Of a stretch of DNA of 64,000 nucleotides, positions 43,613-53,324 are shown one piece after another (positions within the stretch are counted from its first letter, which is position 1; every line of letters begins with the position of its first letter). The stretch spans positions 558,001 through 622,000 of the forward strand of contig NZ_JACCCU010000003.1 in assembly GCF_013410875.1 (NCBI RefSeq), given 5' to 3'. Position numbers and translations under genes: made by a program. The notes beneath the pieces are model-generated. The model did not search any database. It was not told the origin of the DNA and saw only the letters and a program-made list of their open reading frames with translations. Origin of the DNA: Tunturiibacter empetritectus (GTDB taxonomy: Bacteria > Acidobacteriota > Terriglobia > Terriglobales > Acidobacteriaceae).

Positions 43613-46372
43613 GTGGTGCGCCTGATTAGTCTCAAATCAAGTTTCAAGCCCGACGAACCTGGGATCAAGCCCCATGGGCAGCGCCGACGGCCTCTGCTCG
43701 CTCTGCTGTTCGGCGGCACGAAGCCGTTCCATCCCGTTGCGAAGGCTTGCGGCTTCTACTCCGGAAGCCTCCGAACCGCTGTTTACCTCTTGATAACTAT
43801 CATGGTGCTCCCCGCAAGTCATCCACATCTGCGGGCCCAGCAGGTGACGACTCAGGCAACCCCCCTTTCTGATGCGCAAGATACGTCCTCGAGCCTGCCG
43901 GATGAGCGCCTGCCGGATGAGCCCGGCGCGGCGCGTTATCCAGAAACGGCGCAAAATCCACGAGCGACGCAATATCCGGTGGCCGAGGTGCTCCCCGCCA
44001 CCGAGGACACCACCGACGTAAAGACAGAGGAAGACACGCTGTCGAGAAGCGGAAGCGTCGTCACCTTGGATGGAGACGTCATGCTGACCTATCGCGATCG
44101 CATCGTAAAGGCCGATCACATCGAGTTCGATCAGGCCTCAGGCGAGCTCACCGCGACGGGGCATCTGCACGTAAGCGGTGGCGCAAACCACGAGGACCTC
44201 ACCGCCAGCCACGGCACCATGAATCTCAAGCAGCAGACGGCGACCTTTTACGACGTCACCGGCTCTGTCGGGCTCAAGAGCGCAGGCCACACGCTCACCT
44301 ACTCCAGCAGCAATCCGTTTCTGTTCACCGGCCGCATGGTCGTACGGACAGGGCCGCAGTCCTATGAGATCTACGACGGCACCTTGACCACCTGTCAGCT
44401 CCCGCACCCCGACTGGATGCTCTACGCAGGAAAGTTTGCGGTCGACAGCGAGAAGGCGAAGGCCCAGAACAGCACCTTCCGGCTGATGAATATCCCTGTG
44501 CTCTTTTTGCCCTACGTAACCCACCCAACGGACTCCGAGCAGAGGCAGACCGGCTTCATGATCCCGGTGCCGGGTTACTCATCGACCAAGGGATTCACCC
44601 TCGGCGAGGAGTTTTACTGGGCGATCAACCGCAGCACCGACCTCACCGTAGGCGCGCAGTATTACTCCCTCCGCGGGTGGGAGCAGTCAGCAACGTTTCG
44701 ATACCGCGGACTAGGCAATGACTTTGCGAAGGCCCGATACACCGGCCTGCTCGACCGTGGCATCTTCACCAGCGGCGTGTACCTGAATCAAGGCGGAGAA
44801 GATGCGACGGTTTCGGGGCGTCACGACTTCACTTCGCAGACGAGAGTAGTCGGGGATGTGGAGTATCTGAGTTCGTACGCCTATCGCGAGGCATTTGCCG
44901 AGAACTTCAGCGTCGCAGTGTCGAGCGACATCCTTTCGATCGTCTATGGCGTGCATCAGTGGGACGGATACTCCGCGTCGGCCCGTGTGGATCGATATCA
45001 GGGCCTGAAACAGGCTGGCGTAGCCGCGACCCCGACCACGCCGGCAATCCCGGAAGAACAGGTGAAGATCTTTCATGCGCCGTCGCTCGACTTCACCAGC
45101 ACCGAGCACGAGATCGGCCGGACCGGACTGCTGTGGAGCATAGACGCCTCCCACGCCGGACTGTCCCGCGTGCAGCCGGACTTCTCTACCGGCGGGCTTA
45201 CCCAGCGGTTCGACCTGCATCCCGAGCTCTCCTATCGTCTCGGCTTCGATGGATGGCACATGCTCGCGTCGATAGGCGCTCGCGAGACCGCGTACTCCAG
45301 AAGCAGGCAGGTTCCCTACGCCCCGATCGGAGTTCCAGTCGAGCTTCCCAACCCTCTCAACCGGTCCGATGTTGAGGTTGAGGCAGATCTGCGGGCGCCT
45401 GTGGTGGAGCGGACCTTCGATTCGCCACGCGTCGAAAAGCTCTTCGGCGGAAACGACGTGAAGCACACCATCGAGCCGGAGCTGACCTACCGCTACGTCA
45501 CCGGCGTGAACAACTTCTTGAGCGTCCTGCGCTTCGACGATGCCGATATCGTAAGCAACACCAACGAACTGGAGTACGGAGTGACCCAGCGGCTGTTCCT
45601 GCGGCCCACAAAGGCCCGTCCCTGCAAAGAAAGACCCACGACCACCGCGCAGACCCAGTACTGGGATGACGATAGCGGCAAGGTTCAGACCAGGGGACAG
45701 GGTGGCAGCGAGAAAGATGCGCTGCCCAACTGCGGCAGTCATCCGCTGCTCAGCTGGCGGCTGACGCAGAAGCACTTCTTCAACGAGAACTTCGGCGGAG
45801 CCGTCATCAACGGCCGGCGAAACATCTTCGACACGACGCTGAACTTCTCAGGAATCGCATTTCTCACCGAGCCCAGGGCCATCTCCCCTCTGGTCTCCCG
45901 TCTGCGCCTGCGCACCTCCTCGCACATGGACGTGGAGTGGGACTTCGATCTCGACACCGGCGCAAAGAAGTTTACCTCCAACAACGTATTCGTGGACGTG
46001 CATCAGAACAACGTCTTTGCCGGCCTCAGCTACGCGCGGTTGAACGCTCCGGGCCGCTTCTATACTGAAGGAGTAACCTCGGCAGTCTCGGACTTCAATC
46101 AGCTGCGGCTGCTCCTGGGCTATGGTTCGCCGACCAAGCCGGGCCTCGGAGTGGCAGGCAACGTAGGGCTGGATCTCAACGCAAATAACACCGGCCTGGT
46201 GCAGTACGGTGCCGTGCAGGGGTCCTATAACTGGGACTGCTGCGGATTCAGCGTCGAGGTTCGCAAGTACGAGCTGGGCTCGGTGCGAAATGAGACCACG
46301 GAGAGATTCAACTTCACCCTGCTGAACATCGGAACAGCGGGCAATCTGCGGCGTGCAGCCAGCCTCTTCTAA
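43613..46372 (+). CDS. lptD: LPS-assembly protein LptD
   Basis: A 919-residue outer-membrane protein that places lipopolysaccharide in the outer leaflet. The N-terminal OstA/LptA-like jellyroll is at about residues 145-280 (VVTLDGDVMLTYRDRIVKAD, GELTATGHLHVSGG), followed by the LptD barrel (FLPYVTHPTDSEQRQTGFM). It is larger than E. coli LptD (784). The start is uncertain (GTG 43613; other in-frame starts follow). A DsbA-like and a SurA-like gene follow, which fits the need of LptD for folding help. Confidence 0.92.
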   Translation: MVRLISLKSSFKPDEPGIKPHGQRRRPLLALLFGGTKPFHPVAKACGFYSGSLRTAVYLLITIMVLPASHPHLRAQQVTTQATPLSDAQDTSSSLPDERLPDEPGAARYPETAQNPRATQYPVAEVLPATEDTTDVKTEEDTLSRSGSVVTLDGDVMLTYRDRIVKADHIEFDQASGELTATGHLHVSGGANHEDLTASHGTMNLKQQTATFYDVTGSVGLKSAGHTLTYSSSNPFLFTGRMVVRTGPQSYEIYDGTLTTCQLPHPDWMLYAGKFAVDSEKAKAQNSTFRLMNIPVLFLPYVTHPTDSEQRQTGFMIPVPGYSSTKGFTLGEEFYWAINRSTDLTVGAQYYSLRGWEQSATFRYRGLGNDFAKARYTGLLDRGIFTSGVYLNQGGEDATVSGRHDFTSQTRVVGDVEYLSSYAYREAFAENFSVAVSSDILSIVYGVHQWDGYSASARVDRYQGLKQAGVAATPTTPAIPEEQVKIFHAPSLDFTSTEHEIGRTGLLWSIDASHAGLSRVQPDFSTGGLTQRFDLHPELSYRLGFDGWHMLASIGARETAYSRSRQVPYAPIGVPVELPNPLNRSDVEVEADLRAPVVERTFDSPRVEKLFGGNDVKHTIEPELTYRYVTGVNNFLSVLRFDDADIVSNTNELEYGVTQRLFLRPTKARPCKERPTTTAQTQYWDDDSGKVQTRGQGGSEKDALPNCGSHPLLSWRLTQKHFFNENFGGAVINGRRNIFDTTLNFSGIAFLTEPRAISPLVSRLRLRTSSHMDVEWDFDLDTGAKKFTSNNVFVDVHQNNVFAGLSYARLNAPGRFYTEGVTSAVSDFNQLRLLLGYGSPTKPGLGVAGNVGLDLNANNTGLVQYGAVQGSYNWDCCGFSVEVRKYELGSVRNETTERFNFTLLNIGTAGNLRRAASLF

Positions 46373-46457
46373 GGCGCCGAAGTCGCGCTCTTCCGGGGAC
46401 CGCTCCAAGGGGTCCGAAGCCTTGTAAATCGGCTCTGCGTGAGATAATCGAGGTATT

Positions 46458-47456
46458 GTGTTGATCGCTGTGAAGCCGTTCCGAACCCTGATCTTTGCCT
46501 TTACGCTGGCCGCCCTCGGCTGCCATGCACAGACCTCTCCGCAGACTGTGCCCCCTGGTGCCGGCGATGCTTCGGGCAAGCTCTCTCCTGAGCTCACGCG
46601 AAGGGTAGAAGTGCTCATCCGTTCCAGGGCGTCGATTCCTCCAGGCTATGTGATTCAGATCGGATCTCGTACCCGCAGCGACGTGCCAGGCTTTGACAAA
46701 ATCAGCGTATCGTTCTTGGCCGACGGCAAGTCCAGCAAGCCCGCCGAATTTCTGCTCTCGACTGACGGCAATACCTTGGCTCAATTCAGTAAGTTCGACA
46801 TCAGCAAGGATCCAAAGCTCCTCGTAAGCGGCGATGGCCGGCCTTCACGCGGCGGTCCCGCAAACGCGCCCGTGCTCATCGTCGGCTTTGACGACCTCGA
46901 GTGCCCCTACTGCGCAAAGATGCACGAGCAGCTCTTTCCCGCGTTGACCGAGCGCTATAAGGATCAGATTCATATCGTCTATCGCGACTTCCCGCTGGAT
47001 CAGCATCCCTGGGCCATGCGCGCGGCGATTGATACCAACTGCGTAGGCGCCCACAGCCCTATGGGCTATTGGAATCTGGTGGACTACATCCACGCTCACG
47101 CCGCAGAACTCGGCGGCACAGACAAGAGTCTCGCCAAGGCTAACGAGACGCTCGACACCCTCGCGCGCGACGAAGGGAAGAAACAGAACCTCAACGCGGA
47201 GTCGCTGAATGCGTGCCTCGCCAAGCAGGATGACACGGCCATCAAAGCGTCGATCAAGCTGGGCGAAAGCCTGGGGGTAGACTCCACGCCGGCGCTCTTC
47301 ATCAACGGAGAAAAGGTGGAGGGAGCGCAGCCCCTCGAGGACGTGTATCGTATGATCGATAGCGCGCTGATTGCCTCCGGGCAGACGCCTCCACCGCCGC
47401 CGACACCAATTCAGGCACAGCCTCAAACCCCGCCGGCGACCAAACCCGGCAACTAG
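46458..47456 (+). CDS. DsbA-like thioredoxin-domain protein
   Basis: A 332-residue exported protein. A hydrophobic leader (about residues 10-24) is followed by a 100-residue N-terminal domain and a thioredoxin/DsbA domain from about 130 with the active site CPYC (Cys149, Cys152). The cis-Pro motif is in GVDSTPALFINGE. The end is a Pro/Thr-rich tail. It probably makes or shuffles disulfides in the periplasm and lies between lptD and a SurA-like isomerase. Confidence 0.9.
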   Translation: MLIAVKPFRTLIFAFTLAALGCHAQTSPQTVPPGAGDASGKLSPELTRRVEVLIRSRASIPPGYVIQIGSRTRSDVPGFDKISVSFLADGKSSKPAEFLLSTDGNTLAQFSKFDISKDPKLLVSGDGRPSRGGPANAPVLIVGFDDLECPYCAKMHEQLFPALTERYKDQIHIVYRDFPLDQHPWAMRAAIDTNCVGAHSPMGYWNLVDYIHAHAAELGGTDKSLAKANETLDTLARDEGKKQNLNAESLNACLAKQDDTAIKASIKLGESLGVDSTPALFINGEKVEGAQPLEDVYRMIDSALIASGQTPPPPPTPIQAQPQTPPATKPGN

Positions 47457-47478
47457 CAGAAGAATGCAGGAGATCTGG

Positions 47479-48606
47479 ATGCGGAATACGGATGTGCCGA
47501 GCTTGTCGGCCGAGAACGAACGTACTTCTAACACGCGCTCCTATCGCACCGCCTCGATTCCATTGCTCCCATTGCTGTTGACGATGGCTGCCGGGCTCTT
47601 GCCGGTTGCAGGATGCAACCACGGTCACAACGCCGACGTCGTCGCCACGGTCAACGGCCACGCCATCATGCAGGCCGACCTCGAGAAAGCCTACAAACTG
47701 CAACTCGGAGATGCCGCCCAACAACAGCAGCAGCCCTCGCCCGAACAGGCCGATTCGCTGCGCCTGAACCTCCTCCGCGAGTTGATCGATGAAGAGATCG
47801 TCGAACAGCGCGCCGCGAAGATGAACCTCACCGCGACCAACGAAGAGGTCGATGCAAAGCTAGCCGAGATGAAGGCTCCTTACACGGAGGAGCAGTTTCA
47901 GCAACGCCTGAAGGCCAGCAATCAGACCATCGACGATGTAAAGCATTCATTGCGTCGCAGCCTCACCATCAACAAGCTGCTCAACAAAGAGATCAACTCC
48001 AAGATCACCGTCACCGACGCCGATGTGGCCAGCTACTACAACCAGCACAAGGCCGAGTTCAATCTGCTTGAGACCAAGTACCGCCTCGCAACCATTCAGG
48101 TGACCGGTCAACCGTCGCCTCAGCCGGGAAACCTGCAGGGAAGCAAAGCGACCAACGACGTCGAAGCGAAGAAGAAGATTCAGGCGTTGAAAAATCGCCT
48201 GGACAGCGGCGAGGACTTCGGCACCATCGCCAGCAACTGGTCCGAGCAGCCCCAGACCGCGCCCAACGGCGGAGAAATGGGCTTCGTCGACGAGTCGCAG
48301 CTGCACCAGGATCCCACCGCCTTCAACGCCATTACCAAGCTGAAGGCCGGCCAGATCACCGACATCCTTCCGCTGCTCGATGCTCAGACGAAGCGCCCCG
48401 CCGGTTACGCAATCTACAAGCTGATCTCCCGCGACCCCGCAGGCCAGCGCGATGTCAACGATCCCCGTGTCCAGCAGGCCATCCGCCAGCAGTTGCGCGA
48501 TGTGCGTTCGCAGCTGCTCAAGAGCGCCTACCTGGAGATGGTGCACGATCAGGCCAAGGTGGAGAACTTCTTCGCCGAACAGATCTTCAAGACCGACGCC
48601 CACTAA
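47479..48606 (+). CDS. Peptidyl-prolyl isomerase, SurA/PrsA-like lipoprotein
   Basis: A 375-residue protein with a lipobox LPVAGC (Cys46), a SurA-type N-terminal chaperone domain (ADVVATVNGHAIMQADLEKAY, about residues 55-190) and a parvulin rotamase domain (about 190-310) with GEDFGTIASNWSE and GGEMGFVDESQL. It would help fold outer-membrane or exported proteins. The start at 47479 follows AGGAG by six bases. It lies 22 bases after the DsbA-like gene, so the two are probably cotranscribed. Confidence 0.9.
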   Translation: MRNTDVPSLSAENERTSNTRSYRTASIPLLPLLLTMAAGLLPVAGCNHGHNADVVATVNGHAIMQADLEKAYKLQLGDAAQQQQQPSPEQADSLRLNLLRELIDEEIVEQRAAKMNLTATNEEVDAKLAEMKAPYTEEQFQQRLKASNQTIDDVKHSLRRSLTINKLLNKEINSKITVTDADVASYYNQHKAEFNLLETKYRLATIQVTGQPSPQPGNLQGSKATNDVEAKKKIQALKNRLDSGEDFGTIASNWSEQPQTAPNGGEMGFVDESQLHQDPTAFNAITKLKAGQITDILPLLDAQTKRPAGYAIYKLISRDPAGQRDVNDPRVQQAIRQQLRDVRSQLLKSAYLEMVHDQAKVENFFAEQIFKTDAH

Positions 48607-48648
48607 CTCTCCAAATAATATCGCCACTCATCTCTCTCGGGAGGTCTC

Positions 48649-49668
48649 ATGACGCAGCAGCCAGTGCGCTTCGCGATCCTTGGCTTTGGTCACCACGCAA
48701 TTCGTCGGCTGCTGCCTGCCTTTCCCAGGTGTGAGCAATCCACACTGAGCGGGATGTGGCGCCGCGATCACGCTGCCGCCATCGCCAACTGCGCCGAGTA
48801 CAAAATCCCTCACTGCTTCGCCACGCGGGAGGAGCTCTGCTCTTCGCCGGATGTCGACGTCGTCTTCATCACCTCACCTGACGCGATGCACCGCGACGAC
48901 ACGCTCCTTGCGCTAAAGCACGGCAAAGCAGTCCTGTGCGAGAAGCCTCTGGCCATGAGCACAGCACAGGCCAAAGAGATGAACGCCGCAGCCAGCGCGT
49001 CCGGTCTACTCTTCGGCGTCGCACAAAACTTTCGCTACAACCGAAGCCTCGAGTGGATGCGCGACCAAATCGCCGCTGGCCTCATCGGCACCCCACAGCT
49101 TGCACGCGCCGAGTACTGCTATCCCGCCACCAACTCCGCAAGAAAGTGGATCATCGACGCAACGCTGGCTTACGGCGGACCCATCGGAGATGTCGGCGTG
49201 CACTGCATCGACGCCCTGCGCTTCGTTCTAGGCAATGACGTCATCAGCGTCGACACTCTGGCCCGCAAAGACGCCTCCTCAGGCAACCTCGAAGCCATCG
49301 CCTCGCTCCAGATGGAGATGACTGGCGACATCTTTGCCACGGTGACCACTAGTGCCCGTGCACCCTACCGCTCTCTGGTCGAGGTCAACGGCAACAATGG
49401 CGTGATGACCGCCGAAGGGTGTCTCACCGTCGATCGCCCAGTAGAGATAGTCGTTCGCCGCGCAGGCGAGGTGGTCGAGCGAGTCACCCTCGACAACGGC
49501 GATGGCTACACGCGAATGCTGGATAGCTTCGCCGCTGCCCTGCGCAGTGATGGCGACTTCGCGGCTACCGGCGAAGATGGTCTCCACAACATGCGGGCGC
49601 TCGATGCAGCCATAGCGAGCTGGCGCAGCGGATCCCGCAAGAACCTCCGCACCTCCGCAGACTCTTAG
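48649..49668 (+). CDS. Gfo/Idh/MocA family oxidoreductase
   Basis: A 339-residue NAD(P)-dependent dehydrogenase-like protein with a Rossmann GFGHHA motif near the start, the family Glu-Lys-Pro motif CEKPLAMS, and a C-terminal alpha/beta domain that forms the active site. Substrates are typically sugars or inositols. It is convergent with the DUF5715 gene, and their stops overlap by four bases. Confidence 0.9.
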   Translation: MTQQPVRFAILGFGHHAIRRLLPAFPRCEQSTLSGMWRRDHAAAIANCAEYKIPHCFATREELCSSPDVDVVFITSPDAMHRDDTLLALKHGKAVLCEKPLAMSTAQAKEMNAAASASGLLFGVAQNFRYNRSLEWMRDQIAAGLIGTPQLARAEYCYPATNSARKWIIDATLAYGGPIGDVGVHCIDALRFVLGNDVISVDTLARKDASSGNLEAIASLQMEMTGDIFATVTTSARAPYRSLVEVNGNNGVMTAEGCLTVDRPVEIVVRRAGEVVERVTLDNGDGYTRMLDSFAAALRSDGDFAATGEDGLHNMRALDAAIASWRSGSRKNLRTSADS

Positions 49669-50927
49669 CGCAAAGCCGCAGCCAGGGCAGAAGTCCCGCC
49701 GTGATGCAGAATCGCAAGATCGCGCTCAGGCGCCGGCGGCAGATACCTCTTGTAAACGCTCACGTGGAAGCACGACTGTTGAAACTCCTCTTCCACATCC
49801 ACTTTTCCCGATTGCACCAGCAGCAAAAGATAGCCCCGAAGCCACGCAATCTCCGTCAGCGAGAGGCCATGCTTCGCAATATCGACAGCCTGCCCCGTCA
49901 GATGCGGAGAGGCCGTGTCGCCCTCAGCCGGCGCCGCATTGCCGTTGATGTGCACCAGGTGCTGCTGAAATTCAACTGTGCGTACAGCGGAGTTCACCTG
50001 CAGTGGCGAGTGAAAGCGAGCGTAGTGGGCGCGCGCCAGCGTTGCGAGAAACTGCGCTGTCCACGGACGGCAGTAACGCCGGTTGACCGGTAGCCGATCA
50101 TCCACCTGGAGAGCCTCGCTCTCAGGCAGCGCAACCAGCAACTTTTTCCCGCGCATATCCACCAGGTCGCCATCATCCTGAATGCGGGAGAGCCCATCGC
50201 GATCGGCGACCTCGTTCTGATGAACGAGAATCTCGTGCGAGCCCTTCAACGGCGGAGGCATGATGAGCCGCCCACGCTTGTTATAAAGATTAGGCAGAAT
50301 CACCGGAGTCGAGGCCACCTCTTCCACGCTGGCCAGTTGCGGCCTCTCCGCCGCCGGCCGAACCACGCTGATGACAGGAACGGGCTTGGCCACAGAGACC
50401 GGCTTCGACGAAGTCGACGACTTGCGCGCAGGTGCAGCCGTAGCCTGACGTGTCTCGTTCAGTTCTTCGGAGCGCTCTTCCTGGCGCGCTTCGGGGCGCA
50501 ACGTCCCGTGGATCGCCACAGCAGCTTGGGTCTCCACCTGGGTCGACGCGGCCGCCTTCAGAAAATCCTCTGATGTAGCCTTCAACGGCGTCCCGGCGGA
50601 GGCAGCCAGCTCAGGTTGCGTCGCCTTCTGGCGCGAGGCGCGAACCGCATGGCGCAGATGGCGTCCGCCTGCTGACCGCCCATGAACGCGCACGCTCATA
50701 GGTGGATCGGTCTTTGGAGTGGGCGCGCTGTGATGCTTCGAGCTATGCGTTGCATGCGACGGTTTCGCGGCGGTCTTCCGTCGGTCCGGATGCTTCGCCA
50801 CCGCAGCGGCAACAGTCTTCTTATGGGCCGAGGGATGATGCATCGGTTTGGCGAGGCTGCCTGCGCAAGAAAAACACAGAGCCGCAAGCGCCAGAAGGGC
50901 CGGGATGGGGGCGGTCAAACGCATCAT
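49665..50927 (-). CDS. DUF5715 family protein, peptidase M15-like
   Basis: A 420-residue exported protein (signal near residues 1-27, ending SLAKP). A 200-residue Lys/Ala/Thr-rich linker precedes a C-terminal domain with YCRPWTAQFLATLARAHYAR, NSAVRTVEFQQHL and SPHLTGQAVDI; the last resembles the zinc motif of D-Ala-D-Ala peptidases (HxxGxAxD). A cell-wall role is plausible. The ATG pair at 50927/50924 precedes the signal peptide; the TTG at 50957 does not have a spaced ribosome site. Confidence 0.8.
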   Translation of the reverse strand: MMRLTAPIPALLALAALCFSCAGSLAKPMHHPSAHKKTVAAAVAKHPDRRKTAAKPSHATHSSKHHSAPTPKTDPPMSVRVHGRSAGGRHLRHAVRASRQKATQPELAASAGTPLKATSEDFLKAAASTQVETQAAVAIHGTLRPEARQEERSEELNETRQATAAPARKSSTSSKPVSVAKPVPVISVVRPAAERPQLASVEEVASTPVILPNLYNKRGRLIMPPPLKGSHEILVHQNEVADRDGLSRIQDDGDLVDMRGKKLLVALPESEALQVDDRLPVNRRYCRPWTAQFLATLARAHYARFHSPLQVNSAVRTVEFQQHLVHINGNAAPAEGDTASPHLTGQAVDIAKHGLSLTEIAWLRGYLLLLVQSGKVDVEEEFQQSCFHVSVYKRYLPPAPERDLAILHHGGTSALAAALR

Positions 50928-51037
50928 GTTTTTGGAGACGCGGAGACGCCAGAGCAACTCCTAAGTTAAACGTTCGTGAGAGAGCATGGAAGTGACGAGG
51001 TGGGTTCCGTATACTTGGTCGTTAACAGGGGGAGTGG

Positions 51038-51454
51038 ATGAGGAGAATGTTGCTGGGCTTCGGTCTGGTCGCTGTCGGGTTGATTGGGTGGGGCTTTCAG
51101 GCAGCAACCGTGCAGGCGGCGCAGGATGCGGCAGTCGCGCCCGAGTTCTACACGACCAGGGTCCAGCCCATCTTTCAGGCCAACTGCTACCGCTGCCATG
51201 GGGGAATGAACCACCGTGGCGGATTGAATATTCAAACGCGAGCAGGAATGTTGAAGGGCGGCCACGAGGGCACCGTGCTCATTCCAGGCGATCCCGCAAA
51301 CAGTCTTCTGGTGCGGCTGATCCGCCATGAGGGCCCAGCGAAGGACCCCATGCCCATGCCACCGAAGCAGCCAAAGCTCTCCGACGCGGACATCGCAACC
51401 GTCGAGCAGTGGGTAAAGGCAGGCGCGATCATGCCGGCCGATCCTCCGCCGTAA
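51038..51454 (+). CDS. Exported single-haem c-type cytochrome domain protein
   Basis: A 138-residue protein with a signal peptide (ending near VQAAQ, residue 29) and one haem site CYRCH (Cys50, Cys53, His54) in FQANCYRCHGG. The pattern GLNIQTRAGMLKGG and PGDPANSLLV matches the 'planctomycete cytochrome C' type found in plant-polymer degraders. Its electron partner is unknown. Confidence 0.87.
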   Translation: MRRMLLGFGLVAVGLIGWGFQAATVQAAQDAAVAPEFYTTRVQPIFQANCYRCHGGMNHRGGLNIQTRAGMLKGGHEGTVLIPGDPANSLLVRLIRHEGPAKDPMPMPPKQPKLSDADIATVEQWVKAGAIMPADPPP

Positions 51455-51490
51455 CTCTTCCTCAAAGTGATCAGGTCCCGCACCAATCCG

Positions 51491-51727
51491 CTAAGAGCTG
51501 GATGGAGTTCTCGTTCCCGTCTCCGGCCTCTCCTGGCTCCGGACGAACAGATTCTTAATCCGGCGGCGGAAGTAGAAGAGCGCTCCTGAGACCGCCGCGC
51601 TGATGCCTTGAAACATAAGCAGGCCTGAACCGGGATCAACGTAAGCATGGGCTTGGCGCTCAAAGGCAAAGCTGAGCGCTAGAAAGAGCATCAGCGTGAT
51701 CGCGAATCGCTTGAAACCAAAAGTCAT
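51491..51727 (-). CDS. Small exported/membrane protein with AYVDPGSG motif
   Basis: A 78-residue protein with a signal-like N-terminus, the motif AYVDPGSGLLMFQG and a second hydrophobic segment followed by basic residues (FYFRRRIKNLF). Similar DPGSG proteins are widespread and uncharacterised. The start at 51727 (MTFGFKRF) precedes the signal; the frame is open to 51814. Confidence 0.65.
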   Translation of the reverse strand: MTFGFKRFAITLMLFLALSFAFERQAHAYVDPGSGLLMFQGISAAVSGALFYFRRRIKNLFVRSQERPETGTRTPSSS

Positions 51728-52004
51728 TCTGTTGCCTCTGGGGAGGTGTGCCTCAGGGGGCCCAATCTCAATGAAGGTGAAGACGCAATGCGCAGGCAAA
51801 AGTTTCGGTTCCATGAATACTTCGTGTATCGAAAGCTAAACACATCTTTTATCTTGCATTTCGTCTTGAACTTCTATTCAGAACTCTAGACCGCCCTCAA
51901 TACTGACAGTCGGTTTTTATCGAATAAAATAATCCGCAGGTCCGCGCACGTCCCATATTGGGATCTTCGCGAAGCAGAGGCTCGAAGGATTTTTCCACCC
52001 ATCG

Positions 52005-52463
52005 TCAGGGCTTCGCGGGCGTCTCTGTGTGCACCTGGGCAAGCCATCTCCCGCTCTTGGGTTGACGAACCCAGACCGTGACGGAGTTATTGTCATTCTT
52101 CATTACGGTGGGTTTCTCTGGCGTGCCGCACTGGAACGTATTCACTACGTGATACGCAGTAAGCGCAGAGTCTGGCGTCAGAATACGAACCTGCAGATCG
52201 CGAAGCTCATACGACTCAAGCTTGCAGTGCTTCAGCGTGATCAGCAGCGTGTCCAGAGCCTGAATGTGCTCGTCCACCAGGATGAAGTCTTCCGTAAACA
52301 GACTGCGAACCGTCCCGAAGTCGCCTTCAGCCATCGTCGTCCAAAGATTCTGTTCCAGCTTGACGATATCGATCGAGGCAGGCAGCGGTGACGAAGCCGC
52401 AGGGGTCTGAGCAACTGCTCCGGAACCAAGAAGCGAAGCGATAACCAGAAGGAGGAGACGCAT
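52005..52463 (-). CDS. Exported NTF2-like (DUF4440) protein
   Basis: A 152-residue protein with a signal peptide (ending near AVAQT, residue 18) and one NTF2-like domain: LEQNLWTTMAEGDFGTVRSLF at the start and GRWLAQVHTETP at the end. A role cannot be given. It is the first of three small exported-protein genes on the minus strand. Confidence 0.82.
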   Translation of the reverse strand: MRLLLLVIASLLGSGAVAQTPAASSPLPASIDIVKLEQNLWTTMAEGDFGTVRSLFTEDFILVDEHIQALDTLLITLKHCKLESYELRDLQVRILTPDSALTAYHVVNTFQCGTPEKPTVMKNDNNSVTVWVRQPKSGRWLAQVHTETPAKP

Positions 52464-52518
52464 GGGGATTATCTTAGCGTCTCCCTCCCGTTATGGACGC
52501 CGGAAGGTTGTACCCAGT

Positions 52519-52917
52519 TCAGTTCGCCGGCGCCGTTGCCGACTTGGTCCCCACCCGACGGACAGAAGCATCGACGATGGCATAGAGCAGTTGTCCATGA
52601 TCGGCCTTTGCCTTTGCCTTGATGTATTCGCCCGCGCGTTTGCCGGCCTCAGCGCTCTCCGGAAGCGTCAGGCCCCGTGTCTCCGCCGAGATCTCCGCCA
52701 GTTGCTGAACGATGTCGAAGAACGTCCCCTCATTCTTGCCGGCAAGCTGCCAGCAGTCAGAGACCGTGCAGGTCAGAATCTGCTCCTTCGTCCAGTTGTG
52801 GGCAGCAGTCGAGTCTGCCGAAGGAGTAATCGTCGCAGCCGACGGTTGCTGAGCCGAAGCGCAAAGGCCAACTGCGGTCAGAGCGAAGCAGAGTGCGAGG
52901 CGAGAGAAGAGGCGCAT
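52519..52917 (-). CDS. Small exported protein, unknown function
   Basis: A 132-residue protein with a signal peptide (ending near CASAQ, residue 22) and a mostly helical mature part containing two Cys (ILTCTVSDCWQL), which could form a disulfide. No family recognised. It lies between the NTF2-like and glycine-zipper genes on the same strand. Confidence 0.65.
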   Translation of the reverse strand: MRLFSRLALCFALTAVGLCASAQQPSAATITPSADSTAAHNWTKEQILTCTVSDCWQLAGKNEGTFFDIVQQLAEISAETRGLTLPESAEAGKRAGEYIKAKAKADHGQLLYAIVDASVRRVGTKSATAPAN

Positions 52918-52955
52918 GGGGATCGTTCCTTTACGTTCGTAGGTTAGAAAGGCGT

Positions 52956-53324
52956 CTAGTACCGGTGATAGCGATCATCGCGATTGTTCTGGGCAGCGTT
53001 GCCGACCACGGCGCCAATACCTGCACCTGCGGCCCCGCCAATAATCGTTCCTTTCAAGCCGCCACCAAACACCGCGCCCAGAATTGCACCGCCCCCGGCG
53101 CCGATCAGCGCGCCCTTGCCAGGTCCGATGCCTCCCTGATTATCTCTGTAGTGGTCGTCGTGGTAGCGGCGATCCCGGTCGTTATAGTAGTTCCCGCCGC
53201 GTCCGCCGTTGCGCATCCCGCTGTAGTAGGCGTTGTTGTTGTTGTTATAACGCTGTGCGAACGCCGGAGTGCAGCTCGCAAGCAGCAGAGGAGTCAATAG
53301 GACCGCGTTTCGTAGCTTGGTCAT
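52956..53324 (-). CDS. Exported glycine-zipper protein
   Basis: A 122-residue protein: signal peptide to about residue 23, an Asn/Arg/Tyr/Asp-rich segment, then a glycine zipper (GALIGAGGGAILGAVFGGG followed by IIGGAAGAGIGAVVG). Glycine-zipper proteins associate with membranes. The 3'-terminal residues are Arg/Asp/His/Tyr-rich. No specific function is known. Confidence 0.75.
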   Translation of the reverse strand: MTKLRNAVLLTPLLLASCTPAFAQRYNNNNNAYYSGMRNGGRGGNYYNDRDRRYHDDHYRDNQGGIGPGKGALIGAGGGAILGAVFGGGLKGTIIGGAAGAGIGAVVGNAAQNNRDDRYHRY

